From assembly GCA_947311605.1 (NCBI GenBank), contig CAMZLC010000022.1:1-45818 (forward strand): a stretch of 45,818 bases of DNA, in the 5' to 3' direction. This DNA is from an uncultured Sulfurovum sp. GTDB taxonomy: Bacteria > Campylobacterota > Campylobacteria > Campylobacterales > Sulfurovaceae. Under the pieces are notes generated by a model. It was not told the origin of the DNA and made no database searches. It saw only the letters and a list, made by a program, of their open reading frames with translations. This document shows, in pieces, positions 37,935 to 45,818 of this stretch (position 1 is its first letter; each line of letters begins with the position of its first letter). The position numbers and the translations under genes were made by a program.

Positions 37935-39856
37935 TAGTGAGCTCCTTGGCTGAGTTTGAATGCCACAAAGGCGATCGCGACCAGCAGCAATGCGCCGCCG
38001 GCCATCCATCTAAGATAATCCGAAAGGTTTCCTGTCTGGATTTTCCGTGTAGTGTCCCCTGTGGTTTTGATAAATTTCCCGATACCGTCTACCGTCGCAT
38101 CGACCACTTTCTGATCTACGGTGCCCCAAGAGAACCTGGAGAGTGCCGCATAAGGCTTGGAGATGGTTTTTTCATAGAAGATTGGGATATAGTATTGATT
38201 GGACAGAAGCCTGTATACAAAAGAGCGTTCAAGCTTCTCATTGCGTTTGAGTCCTCTGTTGTATTTGATGTAGGCCAGAACAATACCGCCTACAGCAAAG
38301 GCAATGACCAGCAAGCCCAATATCCATGCGATATGATGGGTGTGCTCGCTCATATGATACTCCGGCAAAAGTTTCGTCACAAAATGCTCGAACCAGTCTT
38401 TGTAGAAACCGGCAACCACTGCAAGAATAGCCAGGGGGGATAATGCCACTAGCACATAACCATACATTTCGTGTGGATGAATGCCAAGTGCATGATAACG
38501 CTCATTGCCATGGAAGGTCAAAAAGACCTGTCTAAAGCTGTAGAAAGCTGTCAACCCTGCTGTCAGTACAAGAATCGTCCAGAGGACATAAGTATGCTCG
38601 TTAAATGCTACTTCAATAATAGCATCTTTGGAGAAGTATCCGGCAAACCCGATACCGGCAATACCGATACCTGAGAGTGCCAAGGAGGCAACCCCCATAT
38701 AAAGATAGGTCCAGCGCATGACCTTTTTGAGTCCGCCCATTTTGAAGATATCCAGCTCACCATCCATCGCGTGCATCACATTTCCTGCACCCAGGAAGAG
38801 CAGTGCCTTGAAGAAAGCATGGGCTGCAAGGTGAAACAGTGCAATCCAATAGGCTCCCAGGCCTGCTGCTGCGAACATGTACCCGAGCTGCGAAAGCGTG
38901 GAGAAGGCGATGATGCGCTTCAGGTCTCTATTGACCAGCGCCATCGATGCGGCAAAGACCGCCACAAAGGTACCCAGTGCCGCAATAAAGTAACTGACCC
39001 AGTGTACCGCCTCCATACTGTAGAGCGGATTAGCGCGTATGACCAGAAAAACACCTGCCGTCACCATCGTCGCTGCATGGATCAATGCAGAGACCGGTGT
39101 CGGCCCCTCCATCGCATCTGTCAGCCAGGTATGCAGTGGGAACTGTGCCGATTTTCCCATCGCACCAATAAAGAGTGCAACTGCGGCTGCAACCAGTATG
39201 CCATCACTGAGGTTTGGCAGTGCCGCGAAAACCACATCATACTGCAAAGAGCCAACATTCCAATAGAGAATAAAAATACCTACCAACATACCCAGGTCAG
39301 CGATGCGGTTCATAATAAACGCTTCATTGGCTGCCCAGGAAGGAGAGATGGAAGGATTGACCTCCCTGCTGACATCCTCTTTGTGGTACCAGAATCCGAT
39401 CAGAAGCCAGGAACAGACCCCTACGCCTTCCCAGCCGATAAAGAGTCCCAGAAAGTTGTCGCTCATGACCAACACCATCATCGAAAAAACAAAGGCGGAG
39501 AGGTAAGAGAAAAAGCGGTTGAAGCTCTTGTCGTGATCCATATATCCATTGGAATAGATGTGTACTACCGTAGAGACCAGCGTGACTACTGTCATCATGG
39601 TCACAGAGATCTGATCGACCAGGAATCCAAAGGGAATCAGCATATCACCTGCCATGATCCAATCCATCATCCTCACATGAACTGGCCCTACCGTCATGAC
39701 ATGGCTAAAGAGAATCGCCGAAGCTACAAAAGAGATAAAGATCAGTGTGGATGTCACAATGCCCGTAATGATATTTTTTTTACTCATGCCAAACAGTGCG
39801 GCAAACAGCGAGCCTGCCAGTGGCGCGAAGAGCGCGATATAAACTAAATTTTCCAT
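37934..39856 (-). CDS. nuoL: NADH-quinone oxidoreductase subunit L
   Basis: 640 residues with about 16 membrane segments including the long lateral helix at the C-terminal side. Conserved blocks: GWEGVGVCSWLLIGFW, FPLHTWLTDAMEGPTPVSAL, HAATMVTAGVFL and FSTLSQLGYMFAA. Distal proton-pumping subunit. Two bases after the nuoK stop. A long plus-strand ORF overlies it but is only its antisense shadow. Confidence 0.95.
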   Translation of the reverse strand: MENLVYIALFAPLAGSLFAALFGMSKKNIITGIVTSTLIFISFVASAILFSHVMTVGPVHVRMMDWIMAGDMLIPFGFLVDQISVTMMTVVTLVSTVVHIYSNGYMDHDKSFNRFFSYLSAFVFSMMVLVMSDNFLGLFIGWEGVGVCSWLLIGFWYHKEDVSREVNPSISPSWAANEAFIMNRIADLGMLVGIFILYWNVGSLQYDVVFAALPNLSDGILVAAAVALFIGAMGKSAQFPLHTWLTDAMEGPTPVSALIHAATMVTAGVFLVIRANPLYSMEAVHWVSYFIAALGTFVAVFAASMALVNRDLKRIIAFSTLSQLGYMFAAAGLGAYWIALFHLAAHAFFKALLFLGAGNVMHAMDGELDIFKMGGLKKVMRWTYLYMGVASLALSGIGIAGIGFAGYFSKDAIIEVAFNEHTYVLWTILVLTAGLTAFYSFRQVFLTFHGNERYHALGIHPHEMYGYVLVALSPLAILAVVAGFYKDWFEHFVTKLLPEYHMSEHTHHIAWILGLLVIAFAVGGIVLAYIKYNRGLKRNEKLERSFVYRLLSNQYYIPIFYEKTISKPYAALSRFSWGTVDQKVVDATVDGIGKFIKTTGDTTRKIQTGNLSDYLRWMAGGALLLVAIAFVAFKLSQGAH

Positions 39857-39858
39857 CT

Positions 39859-40161
39859 CTACCCCCTCATCACTGTATAGGCATCAAGATCCAGTGTGCC
39901 GTACTTTTTGTACAGTATCACCAATAGCCCAAGTCCTACAGCCACCTCACTTGCAGCGACAGCGATGACAAAGAAAGCAAACATCTGCCCAGCCATGTCA
40001 TGGTAATGATTGGAGATCGCTGCAAAAGCAATATTGACAGCATTCAGCATGATCTCTGTGGCAAAAAAGAGCATCAGCAGATTTTTTCGTCTTAGTACTC
40101 CGACCAGTCCTATAGAAAACAGGATACCAGAAAGTATCAGGTAGTGTCCCAGCCCTATCAT
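39859..40161 (-). CDS. nuoK: NADH-quinone oxidoreductase subunit K
   Basis: 100 residues with three membrane segments, the usual size. It has the conserved GLVGVLRRKNLLMLFFATEIMLNAVNIAF region with the buried Glu needed for proton transfer, and a second Glu in ASEVAVGLG. Start overlaps the nuoJ end by four bases. Confidence 0.94.
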   Translation of the reverse strand: MIGLGHYLILSGILFSIGLVGVLRRKNLLMLFFATEIMLNAVNIAFAAISNHYHDMAGQMFAFFVIAVAASEVAVGLGLLVILYKKYGTLDLDAYTVMRG

Positions 40162-40715
40162 TTCTCACCTCCTTGTGTCATCTCTGGAATCTCTTCTTCT
40201 GTCGTAGAGAGACTTGCATCCATTTTCTTTCCTGCCAATATGATGCCGGAAATCATTGCTACAAGCAGCATAACTGCAGCCACTTCAAAAGGCACAAGGT
40301 ACTTAGTAAAGAGTACCAGTCCTACTGCCTGGGGGTTGGTGGCTCCTGCTGCTTCCGGATAAAGGGAAGAGACTCCCTGCCCAATGACTGGTGCGGAGAA
40401 AACCACGACCAGCATCAAGGCAATGGCTCCCCCCAGTACAAATACCGTAGCAGCACTACCGTTCTTCTCTTTGACATCTTTACTCATATCAAAGAACATC
40501 ATAGCGAAGGAGTAGAGTGCCATCACTGCACCCACATAGACGATCAGCTGCACTGCACCCAGAAAGTCCGCTCCCAAAATAAAGAAAAGTCCTGATATCA
40601 GCACCATGCCTGCAGCTAGAGAGGTCATCGCATAGAGGACATTCTTGCTCATCACGGTCACCAAAAAGAGGAGCGTTATCAGCACTGCGAAAAAATAAAA
40701 AGCAATCATTACCAT
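40158..40715 (-). CDS. nuoJ: NADH-quinone oxidoreductase subunit J
   Basis: 185 residues, five membrane segments. QLIVYVGAVMALYSFAMMFFD matches the conserved helix with a pi-bulge that moves during turnover. A hydrophilic C-terminal tail rich in Glu ends the protein. Located between nuoI and nuoK as in other Campylobacterota. Confidence 0.92.
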   Translation of the reverse strand: MVMIAFYFFAVLITLLFLVTVMSKNVLYAMTSLAAGMVLISGLFFILGADFLGAVQLIVYVGAVMALYSFAMMFFDMSKDVKEKNGSAATVFVLGGAIALMLVVVFSAPVIGQGVSSLYPEAAGATNPQAVGLVLFTKYLVPFEVAAVMLLVAMISGIILAGKKMDASLSTTEEEIPEMTQGGEK

Positions 40716-40724
40716 CTCTACTCC

Positions 40725-41348
40725 CTAATACGCCAGTGGCGTTTTTTTAATATTCTCATCCGCATGGGGTGAGACCGCCCCGAATCCGGGGTACTCTTTT
40801 TGCTGCTTGAGTCTGTCGATAGGGGTCAGCATATCTTCAAAGAGTGAGAAGCTTGCCCGCTGCTGGGAGGCAGTCTCATATCTGTCGCCATGCACGATCG
40901 CCAACTCCGGACATACCTCCGCACAGTAACCACAAAAGATACATCGCCCAAAGTTGATCGTGTACTCACTCACCTCTTTACGCTGATTTTCGTCATAGCG
41001 AGTATCCATTGCGATACAGTTGGAGATACAGATCTTCTCGCAAAGTCCACAGCCAATACAACGATAATGTCCGCTCTCTAGTAAACGCTTCATCTCATGG
41101 ATCGCACGATATCTTCGGGAGATAGGTATCTTCTCAAAAGGATAACGGATCGTATGTGTCTCTCCGCGGAAGAGGGTTCGGATCATGATACCAAAGGTCA
41201 CACCAAGCCCTATCATGAGCTCTACTTTGAGAGAGCGGCTCACTACTTGCTTGAACTTTCCCCAGCTTGTCTCTGGCGTCTTGCCGAGATCCAGCATTCT
41301 GTACTGCTGCTGACCGACATTTCTATTTTTAAACTGTTCTAAACTCAT
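40725..41348 (-). CDS. nuoI: NADH-quinone oxidoreductase subunit I, two [4Fe-4S] clusters
   Basis: 207 residues. Two ferredoxin motifs, CIGCGLCEKICISNC and CIFCGYCAEVCP, bind clusters N6a and N6b that lead electrons towards the quinone site. An amphipathic N-terminal part attaches it to NuoH. Longer N-terminus than the E. coli protein (180 residues). Confidence 0.95.
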   Translation of the reverse strand: MSLEQFKNRNVGQQQYRMLDLGKTPETSWGKFKQVVSRSLKVELMIGLGVTFGIMIRTLFRGETHTIRYPFEKIPISRRYRAIHEMKRLLESGHYRCIGCGLCEKICISNCIAMDTRYDENQRKEVSEYTINFGRCIFCGYCAEVCPELAIVHGDRYETASQQRASFSLFEDMLTPIDRLKQQKEYPGFGAVSPHADENIKKTPLAY

Positions 41349-41357
41349 TGCTACTCC

Positions 41358-42392
41358 TTATCCTATCGCCATCATGACGATACCAGTGATCACGACATTG
41401 ACTACGGCCAACGGCATCAGAACTTTCCAGCTCAGCCACATCAACTGATCGGGTCTGATGTGTGGCCAGGAAGCCCTCACCCACAGCATCAGAAAGAAGA
41501 AGAAGCTTACTTTGAGCCCCATCATCAACCAGCCTGGAATGAAGAGGAAATCACTGTATCCTCCACAGAAAATTACCGATGCCAAGATACCGATCGTGAT
41601 CATATTAGCATACTCTCCGACAAAGAAAAGCCCCCACCTAAGACCGCTGTACTCAGTCACAAAACCTGAAACGATCTCTGCCTCATGCTCAAGCAGGTCA
41701 AAGGGTGTACGGTTGGTCTCTGCAAATCCTGCGATCAGGAAGAGTACAAATGCCAAGGGCTGCTGCCAGATCAACCATGATCCGATACCTGCCGCCTGAT
41801 GGTCGTTGAAATCCACTAGAGAAAGCGAGCCTACCAGCATGATAGGTGCCAGCAGAGAAAGCCCTGTCACCACCTCATAACTGAGAAACTGCACAGCGGT
41901 TCTGGCTGCGCCAATGATCCCCCACTTGTTCTGCTGTGACATACCTGCAAGCAGTGGTCCATAAAGACCTGCTGCCATGGCAGCAAGGATAAAGAGAATG
42001 CCGATATTAACATCAGATGCGATCGAAGGAACAAAGACGCCACCCAAAAGCGGTATCCACTCAGGGAAGGTAAAATCAGGAAAGATCGGTACGGCTGCCA
42101 GTGCCATAAAGGCGGTTCCCGCCGTGATCACCGGTGCGATCGAGAAGATCAGACGGTTGGAGAACTGCGGGATAAAATCCTCTTTGGTAAAGAGTTTGAT
42201 CCCGTCTGCTGCCAGCTGCAGGAGGCCAAAAGGGCCCACATGTGCCGGCCCCGGTCGTCGTTGCATCCATGCCAGCACTTTTCGTTCGATATAGGTGCCA
42301 AATCCCGCAACTGCCGAAACAAGCAGCAGTGCGATCAGTGCCTTGACGGCTGCACCGACCCAGGTCACTTCATGTATCATTGTTGTTTCCAT
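41358..42392 (-). CDS. nuoH: NADH-quinone oxidoreductase subunit H
   Basis: 344 residues with eight to nine membrane segments. Key blocks: ERKVLAWMQRRPGPAHVGPFGLLQ near the start, the quinone-site loop FAETNRTPFDLLEHEAEIVSGF, and RASWPHIRPDQLMWLSWKVLMPLA at the end. It forms the quinone-binding site and couples it to the pumps. It starts one base after the nuoG stop. Confidence 0.96.
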   Translation of the reverse strand: METTMIHEVTWVGAAVKALIALLLVSAVAGFGTYIERKVLAWMQRRPGPAHVGPFGLLQLAADGIKLFTKEDFIPQFSNRLIFSIAPVITAGTAFMALAAVPIFPDFTFPEWIPLLGGVFVPSIASDVNIGILFILAAMAAGLYGPLLAGMSQQNKWGIIGAARTAVQFLSYEVVTGLSLLAPIMLVGSLSLVDFNDHQAAGIGSWLIWQQPLAFVLFLIAGFAETNRTPFDLLEHEAEIVSGFVTEYSGLRWGLFFVGEYANMITIGILASVIFCGGYSDFLFIPGWLMMGLKVSFFFFLMLWVRASWPHIRPDQLMWLSWKVLMPLAVVNVVITGIVMMAIG

Positions 42393-42393
42393 A

Positions 42394-44853
42394 CTAAGCC
42401 TTTCGTAGTGTTACTGTTCTGTAGCGCTGTGCACCAAAGAGACCATAGATATCTTCTGCACTTTTAAAGTCAGGAATAGCGACAATCTCTCCCCCCATCT
42501 TATCATCTGCAACAACAGACAGCGTCAGTCTTCTGTCTCCCAGCGCAACCTCAACACGCTCTCCAAGCATCGCTGCCTTGGCAGGACTTGCATAGAGGGC
42601 AAAGGGCTCAAATATCTGATGCGCCTTGTCCGTAAAATCACTGAACTGCCTGCCAGGGTTGAGCCGTATAGCGATCTCACCCTCTAGCGGAGAGTAGGTT
42701 TTAGGTATCTCTACCTCATCCATGATCACCTCGCATCGGATTGATTCTAGGCGATAGCCACGGTTGTCACTGCCGTCGCTGTCGTAATGGTTGGAGAGGG
42801 CATCAAAGGCAATGTCCTTATAGCCTTTCTCCTGCGGCAGTCTTTCTGTCCAGTCAACTGTCTCCTGTGGGGCACCCACTACGGCGCCAAGCAGATCATT
42901 CAGTTCATAGCCTTCATAGGGCAGTGCTGCATTGGTAGGTACTACTCTTTTATCCAGTGCAGTGAGCGTGCCCTCTTGCTGGTTGAGTGCTGGCATATCC
43001 AGATCTCCCCCACCCAGTGCAGAGAGTCTGAAATCTCCTTTTTCGTTATAGCCTACTGTATAGCCCGATGCAGCATCATCCAGATCACAGATCAATGCCA
43101 CACCCAGCGCATTGGATTTAGGAGGAATCACAACCAGTGTAAATCCACAGGCTTTCTCTGCCAGTGCTACCAGTCTTGCCAGATTTTCCGCCTGCGCATG
43201 GTAGTAAAGATCCTCCCCTACCATCAGGGAAAAGGACTCTTTTTTCTTTAGCATTTTTTCAAGCTCTGCCGCAAAGGCATCACTCTCTTTACCCAAAAGC
43301 TCTACGAGTCCGTTGCGTACTATCTCGATCTCCTTCTCCTGCATCTGGGGTACTTTCCTGGTCACCTCTTTCTGTTCACCTGTCTCTTCATCTACGACTG
43401 TTTCTGTGACATCCACCATCACCTTTTCCTGAATGGTTTTTGTCTCGGTTGTATGGAAATCATCCAGATAGTTTTGTACCTCTTCGGGGAGCTTCTCTCT
43501 GTCGGCAAAGAGATCCAAAATCAGATAAAGTACCGCCTCTTCCAGGCCCGGTTTGTGTGCAAAAGTACTGACTGTTTTTCCCATGCCGGGAATCAGGGTA
43601 TCTCCTACCGGGTGGAAGTAGAGCCCTGCCCCCTTGTTCATCTTCTGCACATTGTTGAAAGCGTGCCTGCTTCCGGGGGCATCATTTCTCAAATGCGTCC
43701 CTACTGAGATCACAAAATCACTCTCACGCATGATCTGCGCATTGTCTCCCGAATAGAGACGCTGACCGCTTGCTGCACTGTAGGCGGCCAAAAATTTCTG
43801 ATAGGCTCTGACCTGGGGATTGTAGAGCCTGACGCCCAGCTTCTCCTTCAGTGTCTGCAGCATCTGCGCCTCTTCATTGGTGATTACGGCGTTGAAACGG
43901 ATCGTCTCTGCTTTTTTCAGGGCATCTACCGCCTGCGCAAATGCCTCTGGATCTTTCTGCACCCCACGGTTTTCAAAATCATAGGCGAAACGGGCTGCAC
44001 CATCGAGTGAGGTGTAGTGCCACTCATTGGTCACCCGGTATATCTTGGGTGTGCGATCAGAAATAGACGTGGGCTTGACCTCGTAATAGATCTGGAAGCC
44101 ATCGCTGGAGTGTGCGGAAACTGCCGGGATACGTGTCAGATCCCAGGCATTGCTCGTATACTGAAAATCTCTGCTCACCAGTGCGCCCACAGGACAGACC
44201 GCAATACACTCACCACAGTCCGAGCAGTTGGTCTCTCCCGTGCCGTTGCTGGGAACGATCACCGATTTCTGCAGCTTGTTCCACATCGCATAGGCATCTT
44301 TGGGGACACGCTCTTTGAGCTCTTTGCTCAGCTTCTCTCCCCCTCTGGGGCCCGTAGAGAGTGCCGCGTCGCCTACCATGTCCTTGCAGACGGTCACGCA
44401 TCGCTCGCAGACGATACAGAGACCCGGATCATAATGCAGGACACTGCTCCAGGTGGTCGCTTCCCGCTTGGTGTCGGGGATGGCAAAGGATTGCGAGTCC
44501 ACCCCGAGCTCCAGTGTATAGTTCTGCAGTTCACACTCACCACTCTGATCACAGACGCCACACTGCAGAGGGTGATTGACATCATAGACCTCCATGATTG
44601 CCCTACGCTCTTCGAGGATCTCTTCGTTCTGTGTCACGATCTCCATGCCGTCTTTGGCCTTGGCATTGCAGGAGTAGACCCGTTTGCCGTCTGCTTCTAC
44701 CAGGCAGATCCTGCATGCAAGTGTCGGGGAGCATCGGGTCAAATAGCAGATCGCCGGGATAAATATCCCATTGGCTCTGGCAATATTGAGGATAAACTCA
44801 CCCTCTTTCCCCTGACACACCTGACCATCAATTGTAATTGTAATATCGCTCAT
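42394..44853 (-). CDS. nuoG: NADH-quinone oxidoreductase subunit G (second, downstream copy)
   Basis: 819 residues. N-terminal [2Fe-2S] motif CRICLVEADGK with upstream Cys residues, the His-ligated cluster HPLQCGVCDQSGEC, then CIVCERCVTVC and CSDCGECIAVCP for [4Fe-4S] clusters, followed by a molybdopterin-type domain without cofactor ligands. The region about 485-520 is an insertion rich in Glu and Val (EKVMVDVTETVVDEETGEQ). The C-terminal third is clearly paralogous to the preceding partial gene. Campylobacterota complex I lacks normal NuoE/NuoF, and electrons are thought to enter by another route than NADH. Confidence 0.92.
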   Translation of the reverse strand: MSDITITIDGQVCQGKEGEFILNIARANGIFIPAICYLTRCSPTLACRICLVEADGKRVYSCNAKAKDGMEIVTQNEEILEERRAIMEVYDVNHPLQCGVCDQSGECELQNYTLELGVDSQSFAIPDTKREATTWSSVLHYDPGLCIVCERCVTVCKDMVGDAALSTGPRGGEKLSKELKERVPKDAYAMWNKLQKSVIVPSNGTGETNCSDCGECIAVCPVGALVSRDFQYTSNAWDLTRIPAVSAHSSDGFQIYYEVKPTSISDRTPKIYRVTNEWHYTSLDGAARFAYDFENRGVQKDPEAFAQAVDALKKAETIRFNAVITNEEAQMLQTLKEKLGVRLYNPQVRAYQKFLAAYSAASGQRLYSGDNAQIMRESDFVISVGTHLRNDAPGSRHAFNNVQKMNKGAGLYFHPVGDTLIPGMGKTVSTFAHKPGLEEAVLYLILDLFADREKLPEEVQNYLDDFHTTETKTIQEKVMVDVTETVVDEETGEQKEVTRKVPQMQEKEIEIVRNGLVELLGKESDAFAAELEKMLKKKESFSLMVGEDLYYHAQAENLARLVALAEKACGFTLVVIPPKSNALGVALICDLDDAASGYTVGYNEKGDFRLSALGGGDLDMPALNQQEGTLTALDKRVVPTNAALPYEGYELNDLLGAVVGAPQETVDWTERLPQEKGYKDIAFDALSNHYDSDGSDNRGYRLESIRCEVIMDEVEIPKTYSPLEGEIAIRLNPGRQFSDFTDKAHQIFEPFALYASPAKAAMLGERVEVALGDRRLTLSVVADDKMGGEIVAIPDFKSAEDIYGLFGAQRYRTVTLRKA

Positions 44854-44854
44854 A

Positions 44855-45818
44855 TCAGCTCTCCACTCTTTGGAACTTTAACCTGCTAAATCTATAAGAG
44901 GATAGCAGAGGCGCACTTAATCCCATGTCAAATTGAGGGGTCAGTGCCACTGTTCCTTTCATAGATGTATCAATCCTAAACACTCGCTTCACTCCTATGC
45001 CGTCGATCATAAACTCTACCACCTCTCCATCGCGTAGTTTTGCCGCGGTCGCAAACTGCTCCGATCCCTTCAGGACTGCATCGTCACCTCTCTCTATATT
45101 CGGTCTGATCTTGGCTGCCAGTATCTCTTGGCTGTCACATCGATAGACCACGACGCCGTCATAGCCATCCAGCTCCTCTATCTCTTCGATCTCCGGTTTG
45201 CTCTCGATGCTTTGTACCTGCAGCGCATAGCCCCTGTGAGGCTCCCCGGTCATGTCGTAGTGATCAGGCAGTGCATCAAATGGTATCCCTGCATATCCCT
45301 GCGCAGCCGGCAGTGCGGCAGTATAGTCTATCGTATGGGTCTCTTGCAGCCCCAGTGCATTGGCAAGATCGTTCAGTACGAAACCGTGATAGGGCAGTGC
45401 CACATGGGTGGGTACGACCTGCTTGTCCAGAGAGCTGAAGGTGCCCTCCTGCTGGTTAAGTGCAGGCATATCGAGGTCGCCTTCAGCACTGCTGCTGAGT
45501 ACAAAATCCGCTTTGGCGTTGTAGCCCACTGTTGTGCCCTCGGCCGCCTCGTCCAGATCACAGATCAGAGCGACACCCAGGGTGTTGGTGGAGGGTGGCA
45601 CCAGCATGACGCTAAAGCCTGCATAACGCTCCAACAGTGCCAGCAGTTTGGCAATCTGCACTGCTTTGGGATGGGCATACAGATCAGCGCCTACCACCAA
45701 TGAACGCTGCTGTTTTTTATGGAATGCCATGGCAATATCTGCCAACTCCTCCTCCCCCACATTGCTCTCCGCACTCAGATTGCCGATATCCAGATCATCC
45801 AGCACCTCGCGTACAAAG
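44855..45818 (-). CDS. nuoG: NuoG-like paralogue, C-terminal part (continues beyond window)
   Basis: The frame is open to the last base of the window, so only the C-terminal 320 residues are seen; the apparent GTG start at 45805 is just an internal Val. It matches the downstream nuoG through TNTLGVALICDLDEA, GDLDMPALNQQEGT, LDKQVVPTHVALPY and DALPDHYD, so both come from one duplication. The very C-terminus (LSSYRFSRLKFQRVES) also keeps the pattern. Whether its N-terminus has FeS motifs cannot be judged here. Its stop lies one base before the start of the full-length nuoG. Confidence 0.88.
   Translation of the reverse strand, partial: FVREVLDDLDIGNLSAESNVGEEELADIAMAFHKKQQRSLVVGADLYAHPKAVQIAKLLALLERYAGFSVMLVPPSTNTLGVALICDLDEAAEGTTVGYNAKADFVLSSSAEGDLDMPALNQQEGTFSSLDKQVVPTHVALPYHGFVLNDLANALGLQETHTIDYTAALPAAQGYAGIPFDALPDHYDMTGEPHRGYALQVQSIESKPEIEEIEELDGYDGVVVYRCDSQEILAAKIRPNIERGDDAVLKGSEQFATAAKLRDGEVVEFMIDGIGVKRVFRIDTSMKGTVALTPQFDMGLSAPLLSSYRFSRLKFQRVES

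Noticed and set aside
38771..39847. 358-codon open frame on the plus strand
   Set aside because: Exactly antisense to nuoL, which has full-length family motifs; the composition is rich in His, Arg and Cys as shadows of membrane-protein genes are, and there is no ribosome site.
44017..44889. 290-codon open frame on the plus strand
   Set aside because: Antisense to nuoG, no supporting features.

Overview
The window looks like a chromosomal segment of a Campylobacterota (epsilonproteobacterial) chemolithotroph or anaerobe, of the Sulfurovum/Nitratifractor/Wolinella kind. The clues are a nuo operon with tandem NuoG-type subunits, a Wolinella-type membrane NiFe hydrogenase (hydABC), an MCC-type octaheme sulfite reductase cluster, fused ResB/CcsA haem lyase and a MqnP-like prenyltransferase. 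All assignments come from reading motifs and gene order; no database search was run.

Layout. (1) 1-254: a long palindromic repeat cut by the window edge, then a tRNA-Arg. (2) 458-9459, all minus strand: an eight-gene block reading ccsA1-like haem lyase, two Sel1/Hcp-like Cys-rich repeat proteins, a double NosL-like protein, FtsX-type permease, LolD-type ATPase, a membrane protein and a NosL-like protein; I read it as haem and copper loading machinery. (3) 9490-10172: decayed IS481-like transposase fragments. (4) 10175-14891, minus: mccD-mccC-mccB-mccA in map order, a respiratory sulfite reductase with seven CXXCH sites and one CX15CH site. (5) 15041-16306: a HemN-like radical SAM protein, possibly the 8-methylmenaquinone synthase MqnK, behind a strongly folded leader. 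(6) 16460-20092: hydCBA. (7) 20264-24307: a three-subunit molybdoenzyme (Psr/Phs-like, with an FdnI/PhsC-type cytochrome b). (8) 24506-25642: tetrahaem and monohaem cytochromes c. (9) 25760-28382: hemJ, an OmpR-type response regulator and a histidine kinase with a CXXCH-containing DUF3365-like sensor domain. (10) 28503-28727: short and full-length palindromic repeats, the full copy in the same orientation as the one at position 1. (11) 28823-34777: NosL-like gene, AspT/YidE-type transporter, ung, mqnP/ubiA, pssA, miaA, DUF1858 protein. (12) 34888-45818, minus: nuoN-M-L-K-J-I-H-G plus the C-terminal part of a second nuoG-like gene running off the window.

How it fits together. Hydrogen oxidised by HydABC would feed menaquinone or methylmenaquinone. 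Electrons would then go to MccDC and the periplasmic sulfite reductase MccA, or to the Mo enzyme acting on a sulfur compound. CcsA1 would attach the unusual CX15CH haem and the NosL/ABC block would supply copper to the Fe-Cu site known in MccA. 

The most interesting signal is regulatory. Five minus-strand transcription units (mccABCD, hydABC, the Mo enzyme, the cytochromes, and hemJ-regulator-kinase) each have two C-runs about one helical turn apart just upstream of a -10 element. This fits a direct-repeat operator for the OmpR-type regulator encoded inside the cluster. The whole 28-kb respiratory block also lies between two directly repeated copies of the palindromic element, next to a tRNA gene.
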